A stretch of DNA of 64,000 nt, from positions 79,778,124 through 79,842,123 of the forward strand of contig CM049308.1 in the NCBI GenBank assembly GCA_026874595.1, written 5' to 3'. Below the pieces are notes generated by a model. The model did no database searches. It was not told where the DNA came from and was given only the letters and a program-made list of their open reading frames with translations. Origin of the DNA: Sipunculus nudus. Taxonomy: Eukaryota > Annelida > Sipuncula > Golfingiida > Sipunculidae. The position numbers and the translations under genes are program-made. Positions within the stretch are counted from its first letter, which is position 1, and every line of letters starts with the position of its first letter. This document shows, in pieces, positions 48,411-59,934 of this stretch.

Positions 48411-50084
48411 CATCTTCAAGCCTGATACCGGTGAACTCTGTTGTCAGCATACCAACTGTTTTACACACGTATACATCTTGGTGGAAAGCAAGCACTATAG
48501 AGATTTATGCTGAGGCGAACACAAGTAAAAATTAGTTGAATTGGTAAGATAGGTTGAAGATAGGTCAGTACACGGGGGATTGGCAATAATTAGGTGATGG
48601 GTCTTTTCTCTTACCTCGGTTTGGTTTTGTGTCGTCACAAGACAGGCCACGTGATTCTCAGTCTATAAAGACGTCATGGCCCGCTAACCCCTCCTGCCAC
48701 ACCTTTTATGTTACTTTCTTTCTCTTAATGTCCTTTGCGGAAACTCCGTACCCCATCTTTAATGCTCACTTCTGCTTTGTTTGCAATCTTGCATTATAAT
48801 CACTTTGCTGTAGGTTGTAGGTCTTCTGGTCTGTTTCTCAGATGCTAATTCTCATCTCTAACAATCCAGTGTAGCATTATACATTAGTAAATATCACACA
48901 ACACATGCAGCGGACATAAATTTCCCGGGAACTTTCACGCATAAGTCCAGAAATTTCAAGTATATGGGTTGCAACAAAACGAGTTTATTTCCGAGCACAT
49001 TACAAATGGCTTTTGCCCACCGTTGACTGGTTCCAGTCTCACAATCAGTACTTCCAGAATACACAGTTCTCTGTCTTTCGCCTGCCTATAACTGGCTACA
49101 AATACAATTCTTCAACACACAAAGTATTCTTACGCCCTGCTTGGCTAAACAAAAAACTCGAGGACCAATAACCGTCATCTATCGGGCGATATTTAACAAA
49201 AGCCCGCCCGGTGCCAATCTACATCTCACGACACGTCGTCCGCAGACCGACTCTACTCTGACTAACCTCTCGACTGACTCACCCACCCCGGCCGTGGAGC
49301 CGGCTTCTATATATACCTGCCGCAGAGACCTTGGAAAAATTTCTAGTCAAGGAATGTTCTATAGACTACCCAACTTGGAAATTACCGGCTAAGCCTCTAA
49401 GAAACCTCTAGACCTCCGGAATGTTCAGTCAGATAAAACAAACCAAAATCTAGTTAGTTCCACACTTGATGTATTAATAAACCGATCAACACAACCAATG
49501 ATAAAGATAAACACATCATTATTAAACATCACTAACTACGTTTTCCTGACTATATCTTATTTTCCCATCTCAACTTACATAACCTGACCTGGTTAATACA
49601 TTTGTGTCAGTAAGGTTAATAAGGGATAGGTAACCTATTTGTTGTGCATTCTAAACATACTTGATTATAATTATGATATTGGTATGATCCACTTTTAACA
49701 TGAATTATTAATGAAAATGATGAAGGATATAAGGGTATCTTTAATATGATGTCCCTAATTTCAAATAGTTTTACTTTCCCGCTACTTTAAGCATACCCAA
49801 CATGGATGAGGAATTGAAATAAATAAATTATTTGTCTTAAGCATCTCTTCTTTATGTCTGCATGGGGCGGGAACATGAACAGGACAAAAGCTTAATTTGT
49901 TAATTAGTTTTTTTTTATAATCATGAAAGTTGATCATAAATTCATGTAAACCGGTACACTTAAAACGTTAAAATAAGGATAAGATGAAACACATTATTTG
50001 CATTCGTATTTTTAAATAGACATTACAAATATACGCGGATAGTGAAATATCTGGTCACGTCCATTTCATAAACTAAATGGTTTA
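48411..50084. other. Non-coding stretch between repeat and lectin gene
   Basis: No gene recognised. 48860-49400 is richer in C than its surroundings and may be a piece of a retroelement or LTR ('caacaaaacgagtttatttccgagcac'), but no termini or coding motif support it. The open frame at 49141-49392 is not convincing. Confidence 0.4.
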
Positions 50085-51240
50085 TCATAGACTGCTTTCT
50101 TTAAAAAGTCCCGCGAGGGCTTCATCAGTCGGTTTCCCCTGAAATACAAAATGTGCATTTACTATACACCGCTTGAAGGTGATCTCTAAAATTATGGCTG
50201 TTGATTTCCGTATACAAGAAGTAGGATTATTTTTATATGAATCCGTGTTTATAAAGATTACTTCGTTATAGGTGCATGATCCGGATAAAATTACGGGGAT
50301 TATGTGTTCTCCTTTTTATTATTCAACATATGCAGAAATAAAGGTAAAAATTACTTTTCTCATCTGTTTGGGCCCAAATAAATCTGTGTTGTCATTCGTC
50401 TGACCCGACCTGCAAGGAAGACACGCACGGACCCATCGTAATAGACCGTTGTTATTGACTTCTTCAGGCCTCGTTATCTGCATGTGAAGGAATGGACGTG
50501 TAGATTTTTAGAATATAACGACATTATGCATATATTCATTCAATGTTTTTAAAATGTATTCTGATAACATTTCACCTATCAGTTGCCTACATATAATGTT
50601 TTAAATGGCTCAGTGCCTCATTTCAAATATATCCCGATATACGTAGAAGCGTAAAGCTACAAAGACGGGGTATACTTTTCTTATATAAATCTGATTTTTC
50701 TTAAATGAAGGACCAACTATGAACAAATATACGACCCTTTACTTGCAAATTTACATTGATAAAAAAACTTGTTGGTCCCGAAAAAGGGGCTAGAAGAATT
50801 AAAATATCCGAATTTTAACCTTACAAAACAGTTATATTAGCTAATAGCTGTCCTACAGGACCGTGCTTTCATTGATAAAAAGAGTGTTATAAAGTTTTGC
50901 CCGCCGCAAATAAATGGGAAGGGTGACACCCATTCTGGATCCGCTTCTATAAACATGCTGTACTGACCTTTTCCAACACTTTTATGATATATCGTCCACA
51001 CACACACAGGAAGGCTATCATTGCGAAGATTGCTGACATCCACACAGCAAGGTGAATGCTGATCGGCATCTTGAAATCTATTGCAGGAAAAGATGGGATT
51101 ATTTTCATTATTTTTTACAAACCATTATTTACCCTATATCGACAAGATTTACCCTATATCAAGCCATGCGCACTATACTAATATATTCTCATTATGTCAC
51201 AAATGACTACATATCATATGGCTACTAATTATAATGGGTA

Positions 51241-51293
<53 letters not shown>

Positions 51294-54200
51294 GTACATA
51301 AATACACAGTTAAGTCGGTACACTGCCGAAGTGTATCGAACCCATGACCTTCCGATTGCCGGTCGTTTGCTCTAGCCAATGTGCTACAACAGATCCCAGA
51401 CCCAACTGTGTATAAATATTATATATATATATATATGTATAAAACTGTAAAAAGTGCAGTTCGTTTATGTTCCAAAATAATTATTACATCCGTCAAATAA
51501 AAGCATATTTTGGGAATCACATTTATGTTGTAAACATGTGTCATAAATAACAATACATTTATGCGCAACTATTGAAACACAGTCTGAGACATAGCTAACA
51601 CTCCAACATTGTCACTTCATTCAAAGTAAAGTATTTAAAGTAAATACGTAGGCGGATCCAGAGGGGGGCACAAGGGGATGGTGCCCCTCTTTAGTGTTCG
51701 TAATTTAATAAAAAAATTGGCTTTTTTAGCAGTCTTGCATACTTCATACGGCCTTTCATATATATTTCAGCATGGATGTTACCAGAGTTTTTAAACTAAA
51801 AAATATACATACAATGTATAGCAAACATGTTACCAGAGTTACTCCTTATCTCAAGCTGACCTCCTTCCTAATCTATCACAGTAACCCCCCTATTTCTTTT
51901 AAAGGACCCCACAAATACAACTGACTGGAAACGTCCTTCGTCAATGGACGGTTAGACTTCAATCTGCATTATCCTATACCTTTCCAAATGGAAATGCTCT
52001 CTTCCCCATAGATATACTATTTATAACTATTGCGTTTACATAAATTTCTACATATTTAAATTTAATCACTCCCATGGCCTGATAAAATAAAACGAAAATA
52101 AGGTATACGTTATGGTCAGTTTACATGCATATACACATTATAATTTACTTCTAGAAATATTCTGGAAACATTGCCATTTTTTATATAATGTGGCTAGTTA
52201 TACATATTTCGACAAGGCAAAATTCCTACATTGAAAGGGCAAATTCTTTCATGGCTGCTTGTTTGGATAGTTCATGAATAAGCTGAATACATGAAGAGGT
52301 GAATGTACATGTTGGAAGAAATATTTGCGTGAACGAAAGTTTGCCAAGAAGAATACTTGCAGAGTTTCAGCATTGTCATACTACCAAATCTGTGGTAAAG
52401 CCGTGAAAAGCGCAGTTGACTTGGTAGAATGAAGATGAAATTCAGCAATTTAGCAGTTTGTTGGATCCGTACTAGGTTTGTACATATTTGCTTTAAGGAA
52501 TGAAAATGGTATAGATTTTATGAGACTTTGGTCGGATTTGGCTTCAAAATGGAGAGGATATTGAAAAGATGAATATCTGAGGGGCAGGGGTGAAACCCAT
52601 TAATGAAATTATTATATATTTAATCAATAAACGAAATGTTGTCAAACAGATGTTTCACTTTCATTTTCGTGTTGCTCTATTGATAATCTCCCTGTTCTAT
52701 ATTTTATACAACAGCAACTTTCCCTGCCTCTTTGCTTCAAGAATATAGAAGTGTTTAAATGTGTAAATTTTATTTGTACTATGAATGAAGATTTACTGAC
52801 TGTGATTTAAATTGTGTTTGGTGTTCATATTTGTCAAACATAGTCATCGTCATTGTTAGATAATTATGATATAAAAGGAACCTCATGTAGATTGAGGTAA
52901 TAATATGTTTAACAGTTTTACAATTAATTTTTATAATTTTAAAGTTTCAGGGATTCATATCTATCGCCATATTTATGAAAACAAAGCTGGGTTATATTTA
53001 TAGCATTTCTATTTGTAGGATCTCAATATCAATACGTGCCATATATGAAATTTTAACTGTGCTGTTAAGGAAGACATAGTGAGTTTCATCAAAGTAATTT
53101 TGAAATCATTAATTTAAGATTTAAATTATATTGAAGTTTTAAAACCCATTTATCGCTGATTTTCCCTTACAAATGCCACTAATTAAGGTCACATTTTTAT
53201 GGCTTTATTATATTTGTATGAAACATTCGACGCTCCTTTTTAATAGAGAGGTTGAGCGAATTACGTAAAATCATGTGCCCTTGTGGCAGTTGTGCCCCCT
53301 CTACAGCAAAATCCAGGATCCGCCACTCAAATATTTTCCCCTTCCTGCTTAATATTTAGCTGCTATAACTTTTAAATCATCTTATGAGAATGGTATTACG
53401 GAATGGACATAAAGACCAGCCCGAATAAAGGCAATGTAAACAATTATGACATTAAAGTTGAAATAGTAGGAAAGAAAAAATCTTTTCCCTTCAGATAATT
53501 GCAAATCTTTTCTCACCTGCACTTTTTACCACTTTAGGCTGTTCATCTAGAGTGTACTCTTGAATCGTGGTTTGTATAACAGTTGATGTCATACCTGGTG
53601 ATGTTTGCACTTCGAAGAAATACATTTATATGCCATGAAATGAAAGTTCTCTCTATGAGTTGCATGAAGAGTGAACGAACCCCCCCCCCCCCCCCAACCA
53701 CAAACAAACAAAAACAAATAAGAAAAAGATATTTAACCTGAATAAATTCGGGTTAAATATCAATGTATGACTGTGAACACTAGAGAAGTCATGGTCATTG
53801 CAATGTTTTAATGAAACTGCAGCAATCATGAAAGTCACGGTATGAAACAGAATCAATTTCAGTTTATATTTTGTAGTAAGCTTGTATACATAATTACTAT
53901 ATTGTCATGGCAGTAGGAATTTACACATGATAGACATTCAATATATCACGAGAATAATGTACACGTGAATAGCTACCTGGTACACAAAGAACTGGATGTT
54001 GTGCATCGCAAGAAACCGCCTTCCAATGAAAGCTGTTCGCGGTTCTTTTGATAATGGAGCAGTTACCTTCTTCACTCGGCTCGCCTCCAGCCCAGTACAC
54101 ACTTGTCATATTTGACGTAACTGAAAGTATATATACGTCTCGTTATGATTACATTCACAGAATCATCAATTAATCACATTAATTACATAAATATATATAT

Positions 54201-57200
54201 TCATAACTTGAGAAATGTTTTTCACACTTTGCTTTAACAATTTTCAGTATCTTAGCATCTTCTCTTTACCATTACTCACATACCCACAATGGCTTTTGCT
54301 CATGGTTTCCTTTTATGTTTTGTCAAATCAACACGTAATTGAATATATAGATTGACTATAATGTTGCTCTTGTCGACAAAAAATAATATTTTCAAGTATG
54401 AAGTTATGTTTTTAACATCTACTGGTAATGCAATTTAAAACAGCTTCAGTAAAAAAAATAACAATGAAAAACATATACCTGAATTTTTGTAAAACCATTC
54501 TTGTTTCCGGAGACCAACCCAGTAATGCTGGCAACTTTTTCTAAAATAATCTTCAAAATCATTTTTCTTAGGTTCTGACACATGTTTTGGGAACCAATCA
54601 TTTTTTAAAATGGCCATTTCATATCCTTGAGATCTACAGTGGGCTTTTCCTGCCTCCCACGAAAATGATGCACAGGCGCTGATAAAACATCTATCCTGAA
54701 TCTTATCGCATCGAGTATGATGAGGCTGGTTGCATACCGTGCAGTCTGGAGTATAAAGAATACACTTATCAACGCTAAGTGAAACCAAAGTTATAAGACA
54801 CAGGTTTTGTCCAAGAAATCCAGGAAAACCATTGCGACTTTATTTTGCATTTTAATAAAATATCTGAAATTCGCTAAAATATTTTAAAATCAAAGTATAA
54901 TCAACCAGTACAAGTGACCCATATGTCCATATAAAAAAAAACATGTTGAGCACATTCTCAGCTTTTTGAATGTGTACATGTCAAGGGTCCCTGACCAGTA
55001 GTTCGTAAAATAAATTCAGGAAAAACTGAAACAATGTTTCCCATGCTCAGGAGACAGTTCTGAGACCATATTACACCGAATCTGGAAAAATAATTCCAAA
55101 ATTATATTTGTTTAAGGCACACCCCTAAAATTATATTTTGCCGGGATTTTGTTAGGTGTTGAATAATGGCTATTGCAACTTCCTGTCAATCCTGTGCATC
55201 CTGAATTCAAGATGCTGCATGTATACAAAAAATATTAATATTCGGGAAATTCTTCTCCACCATGAGAATTTCCCGAAGTCCATGATACAGCTTCCACTGC
55301 CACTCCAACGCTTTTCATTTGGAAATCTCTATAGTTCGAGGTGAAACCCTTGTAAGAAACCCCTCAGTAACAATTATATGTTATATTTTGTAAAAGATGA
55401 ACAAACAAACATTTATGAAACAAGCGGATAAAAAATTGTCGAAGGAAAGTAATTCATGTTTTTATCTGCTTTTAAGCCGTTTACCTGGAACTTGGCAGAT
55501 AACACCCTTATTAGTGAACGAACATGGCGACACCTCCAGCTGGTCATCTCGAACATTTAGGTTAACACACCGGGATATGTCACCCCAGTCTTGTGCAAGA
55601 AAAATTTCAGCTGAAAGAATATAATATTTATCAGATAATATAAATATCATAAATATAGTTACGGGTAAAGTTAAGACATAATTTTGCACCGTTTGGACTG
55701 TGCAATATGTCTTTCACTAGAATTTGATTCCCCAAATATATTTATATTGTTCTTACTTTCTGGTTACAGGAGTATGAAACACTTTCAAGTACTTTCATTC
55801 TTTATTTGCCATATATATAACAATTAAATGTAATAACATAATTATATGTGGGTATATTGAAATTGCATTATTCTTGATCCTTTTCTATTTGCTTTTTTTA
55901 ACATTTGTGTATGTATATTGATACTATAATTAATTGGCAACATACATATTAACAAAATTATGACGCATGACTGTTTATGGCCAAACAGATAACCTAGTCA
56001 TGGTGTCCCTTAATTTCAAAGCTACCACTCATAAACATTATTTTACATGTGCAGTGTTTTTGAAAGTTGCATGCTACGCACTCACGTGGTTTAGTACAAT
56101 CGAGCCAAAGGTATTCAGGAAGAAATCTCCTTTGAAGGCCAAGCCATGCAGATTCTAATTTTAGGGTTTGCATCAGTTTAGTGACGTAAGTATAATCATA
56201 TTTGTTGTTAATTACGGGTACTCTGTGTCCGTTTAGGAGGCTGCACATATCCATAGCCTGGTACCACGATGCACACGGAAACGAACGGCTACGCCCATCT
56301 GCCTTTTCTGGATGAAATAATGTATTATTATTGTAAGTTAACCAAAGGAGTATTTTGGTAAGAAAATGAAATTTACATGTAAGTTTAAAGGCATCATATA
56401 ATTAAACCAGAAAGAAAAGGGAAAAAAGTATATTGCACTTTTAATAGAAAGAGATGTAATTAAAAGAATGATGTGATTTTACCAGTAGAGTAAATTTTAC
56501 AAGAAAGATGTACTTTACAAAAAATATTGTAATATTGTTGTGTTACCAAATATTTACACACGAAAAGAAACAATTTACAATATTTAATAGAAATGTTTCT
56601 AAGATGTAAATTTAAGGAAAAAGAAGAAATAACAAAGTCACTGGACACAAATCTGCCTGTTTTGGTGGAGGGTGGCTTAATAGGTAATGGTCAATGCCAT
56701 TTGTTTAGAAACTCTACGAGAACTATAGCGACGATTTACAAATAGTGATACGGTGGAACCTGTCTTAAAGGCCATTTGCCTAATACGACCATTTGTCTAT
56801 TAACAGCACCCTTGAGTGAGCCAAAGCATTCACATTGGTTAAAACTGAACTTTAAAAAAAAACCACCTGTGAATTGAGACCACTTTTAGCAAGTCCCATG
56901 GACATGCGGTGTTATTACAAAGGCTTCATTATAATTTCTACTGAACGTTGCAGAATTGCTCTACTCCTCAGCACAATGTCTAAACAGTACAGAGCTTTGT
57001 ATCACCAGATGATTTAAATTTGGTTCTTTCGTCCTCAGCTGTTGGATAATGCCACGGATTTGCCAAAAGTTGAAAACTCTCAAACTTTTGCGTACATACA
57101 AATGGGATAAAACATGTTTGTGATGGTCTAATCTTCTTGGGACACAGTACACTCTAAATCTCATTCATGAACCCGTCAAAAAGAAACGAAGTAAACGAAG

Positions 57201-57324
57201 TTCCGAGTGGACAGGTCTGTGTAGAGGAGAAAAATATGAATGAATACTCACTGAGGCAATGATGAGTATGGAAGACTCCCAAGATTACCAGTAGCCATGG
57301 TGATGTAAAATACATAATAATCAT
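50085..57324 (-). CDS. Type I membrane protein with two C-type lectin-like domains, short tail (8 exons)
   Basis: Exons on the - strand: 57324-57252, 56307-56086, 55610-55485, 54745-54479, 54120-53977, 53594-53517, 51077-50968 and 50138-50085. All have GT-AG borders with phases 1-1 through the ectodomain, then 0. The product is 357 aa: signal peptide (about residues 1-24, MYFTSPWLLVILGVF core), CTLD1 (25-140; WLGLQRR, CVNLN, VICQV), CTLD2 (141-277; CFISAC, YWVGLRKQEW, YWAGGEPSEEGNC, HPVLCVPG), Thr/Gln-rich stalk (278-303), TM (AVWMSAIFAMIAFLCVCG) and a tail ending GKPTDEALAGLFKESSL. EPS instead of EPN and no WND triad suggest non-canonical or Ca-independent binding. I see no ITIM or ITAM. It is paired head to head with the lectin-NACHT gene and has the same ectodomain exon plan. 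Confidence 0.87.
51241..51400 (-). repeat. tRNA-derived SINE-like element with (AT)n tail
   Basis: On the - strand, GTAGCACATTGGCTAGAGC resembles a tRNA A box and GGTCATGGGTTCGATAC a B box, 30-odd bases apart (about 51335-51392). The anticodon stem is only partly paired, so this is not a functional tRNA. The copy runs into the (AT)n tract at 51241-51290, which may be its tail. It lies in the intron before the TM exon of the lectin gene. Confidence 0.5.
51651..53324. mobile_element. TIR element in lectin-gene intron (GGCGGATCCAG ends)
   Basis: Left end GGCGGATCCAGAGGGGGGCA and right end TGCCCCCTCTAC...CAGGATCCGCC are inverted; both continue with a second GTGCC/GGCAC block. The length is about 1.67 kb with no transposase frame. 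A clear target duplication is not visible (flanks ...taaatac / caaatatt only partly agree), so the superfamily is open; hAT is one possibility. It lies in the intron before the TM exon. Confidence 0.6.
53977..54745 (-). CDS. CTLD2 exons of the - strand lectin gene
   Basis: Exon 54745-54479 carries the N-terminal cysteine cluster (DCTVC, RCDKIQDRCF), SWEAGKAHC and the conserved YWVGL core. Exon 54120-53977 carries WAGGEPS, NCSII and the last two cysteines. These correspond exon by exon to 59382-59630 and 60030-60185 on the + strand gene, including the unusual DC..C start and the cysteine before the W-(I/V)-GLR motif. Confidence 0.87.
56751..56943. mobile_element. Short MITE-like fragment
   Basis: Left end TA-CGGTGGAACCTGTCTTAAAG resembles the ends of the elements at 3331 and 21611, and the right end ATTTCTACTG is a weak inverted match. 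The size is about 190 bases, in intron 1 of the lectin gene. The right flank lacks TA. Confidence 0.4.
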
Positions 57325-58127
57325 ATAAAAACTCACTTCCTCTTGCGAAAATTCTCAACCAAGCTACGGTGAGTATGAAATACACATTCTCCAAATACAC
57401 ATGAGACGAAACATATACAGGAATATACTATTCCAGGGTTGACTCAAAGTTTTAACAAATGTACCTGTTTTTATAAACGAACCTTCTAACCCTCTGTCAA
57501 TATTAGGCCTAGCTATGCTCACAGTTTTATGTTAATATTTAACCAAGCTCAATACAGCTATAAACAAACACGTCTTTTATACCACTGATTTATGCATGGT
57601 GACCTACTTTGAAGTATGTACAGGTCTGAACGTGTATAGCTAATCTGGGTCATACTCCACCGTATAACTGGAACTAAGATGTCGCTCTGAACAACTTCAA
57701 GAAAAATTTGTGTCTCAACTTGGATCCGAAGTTAGGTGGGTTTTTTTTCTCTTTCGACGGTCTCCGCTATACCGATTGAGCTATATGAAGGGTTTTTCCA
57801 ACGAGTCCATCCTGGCGTTTGATATGTATGTGTGCGCTTTAATTAATGATGATTCACCTGATGAAATCTATAAAAATGGAGATAAAAAGCACGCTTTAAT
57901 CTGTCGGGTTTTTTTTTGGGGGGGGGGGGTTAATTTCATACTGTCTACAACGATTAATTCTTAGCAGGACGACACTATTTCGCTTGTCGTATTTCCATGT
58001 AGAAAAGAATCTTAATTATCACGACTTAGCCTATTAGGCAAGCTAAAATATCTGTTAAATATCTAGAATAATACCTCAGAGATACAGGTAATTTTTCTTT
58101 GTTTTCAGAAAATAACTTCATGTAGCA
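57325..58127. promoter_or_regulatory. Divergent (probably bidirectional) promoter region of the two lectin genes
   Basis: The two start codons (57324 on -, 58128 on +) are 803 bases apart and point away from each other, so both promoters must lie in or near this space. For the + gene, a TTTTCAG acceptor at 58106-58108 just before the ATG hints at an untranslated first exon further upstream. A G-run (57918-57928) and a tRNA A-box-like stretch on the - strand (about 57750-57790) are the only notable sequences. No confident TATA box was found. Confidence 0.5.
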
Positions 58128-59872
58128 ATGTCAAATATCGCCGAATTGTTGACATTGGGACTGTACTATCTGCAAATAACAGGTTGAGAATTTTAAATGC
58201 ATTTCCTCTTGAATTCTGAACTTTGCTGGTTTGTAATTATTTGTATTGAATATGAAAGGTAACCTCGGTGAGTGCGTCCTGATTTAAGCTGTGTGAATTA
58301 TTTTTAATATGATTATTGTTTTGAATTATTTATTATAAATATTATTATTACTATTAGTAGCGGTAGTAGTAGTAGTAGTTGTAGTAATAGTAGTAAATGT
58401 AGTAGTAGCATATAGTTTATAGTAGTTTATATTGAATACATGTTTTCACTGGGTTTTTATTTGAAAAGGTTAATAGAATGTCCAATCATTCTAGTGTTAT
58501 CAGGTACAGAAACCTGCCTGCTAAAACAGACATGGTCAAATGCCGCCAAGTGCTGCCAAAGACGAGGCGACAATTCTTCTCTTCCTGAAATATCCAACGT
58601 GCATACCCTCCAGAAGGTTATTAATGATATGAGTGTGGCAAATAACAGTCGAAGTTGGATAAATTTGCGAAGAGAGACACTCACCGCTTGGACATGGCTT
58701 CATGGATTAAACAGTAAGTCCATATGAATATAACGAATATGCTTTGCGTTTAATATAATTTTACCTCACGAAATATAACAGTAACCGCTTTCGTTTTACT
58801 GTTAGTCGATTCCAATAAATTCACCCTGAAAATCAGCATATATTTATTTGACGTACTCATATACTAAACTAACAATCGCACTGTTCATTCACTTTAAGAT
58901 TATGGAATCCTGTATCAAAAAACCTTATAAGCTTCGTTCTTGATACTATTTTCGAAAGTATATATTTCAGCCATAGCACGTCATTGACGTCATTAGAAAA
59001 GACCTAGATATTTAAAGAATGATCCTGTTTAAGGAAATGATAAATAATACAATATGCTACACAGGTCTACTTTCAGTAGGATATATAGTTCCCTAATGTG
59101 ATATCAAGCATTGTTTTTATTTAAAATATACGTTTTTACACATAAGTCATTACTCTTCAACGTGACAGGTAGCCTGTTAGATCGAAGCGAGGCTGGTTGC
59201 GCCGCAGTGCACAAGGTTGACAATGTGACAGCTAAAAATTGTTCCACATTATTTGGCCAAGTTTGTCAAGTAAGAGGTAAGATTAACTAATACTGCCTGC
59301 AGCTATTATATATTATTTTAATATATGATAATATCTGCAACAGCAACAATAATACATTCTGTATGAACTTCTGTTTTGAAGATTGTGCAGACTGTTCAAG
59401 CCTTGGTCATTTTTCGATGGCATGTCACGCCGTCGTTGACAACTGCTTCGTGTATTTCTGTGAGGACCTGAACTGGCAAGGGTCACGTAGACTCTGTCTG
59501 AACTATGGCTGGGACCTTGCTGCCACAAGTGATCATAACGTACTTGACATCATGCAGGTCAAATCACCGTGCCAGACGTATTGGATAGGACTAAGGAGGG
59601 AAGAATGGATTATGGGGAAATCAATCCCAGGTTTGTGTAAACCCTAAAACCCCTAACGGTAAATAACTAACTATATATCACATGCGTATTATCTGCTACT
59701 ACGTTAATGGAGCTGGTCTTGTGATGTGTGGCAAGGGTGGTTTACAATCACGTTTCAAAGGAGTAGTAATTTTGAAAAATGAATTTGATCAGGTACATGT
59801 AACACTAGGTAAAAAATATATACAGTAGTTAAAATATCATACTAATACAGGCTGTGTAAACACATACACACA

Positions 59873-59934
<62 letters not shown>

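Noticed and set aside
49141-49392. 83-codon open frame with Thr/Pro-rich sequence
   Set aside because: No family motif and no splice signals; it may be part of an unidentified LTR.
43495-50968. Direct splice of the lectin TM exon to NLR exon 1
   Set aside because: TM exon ends in phase 0 but exon 1 needs two preceding bases; direct joining meets a stop within about ten codons.
51318-51395. A functional tRNA gene
   Set aside because: A and B boxes are present but the anticodon stem and acceptor stem do not pair well, and the copy runs into an (AT)n tail, so a SINE is more likely.
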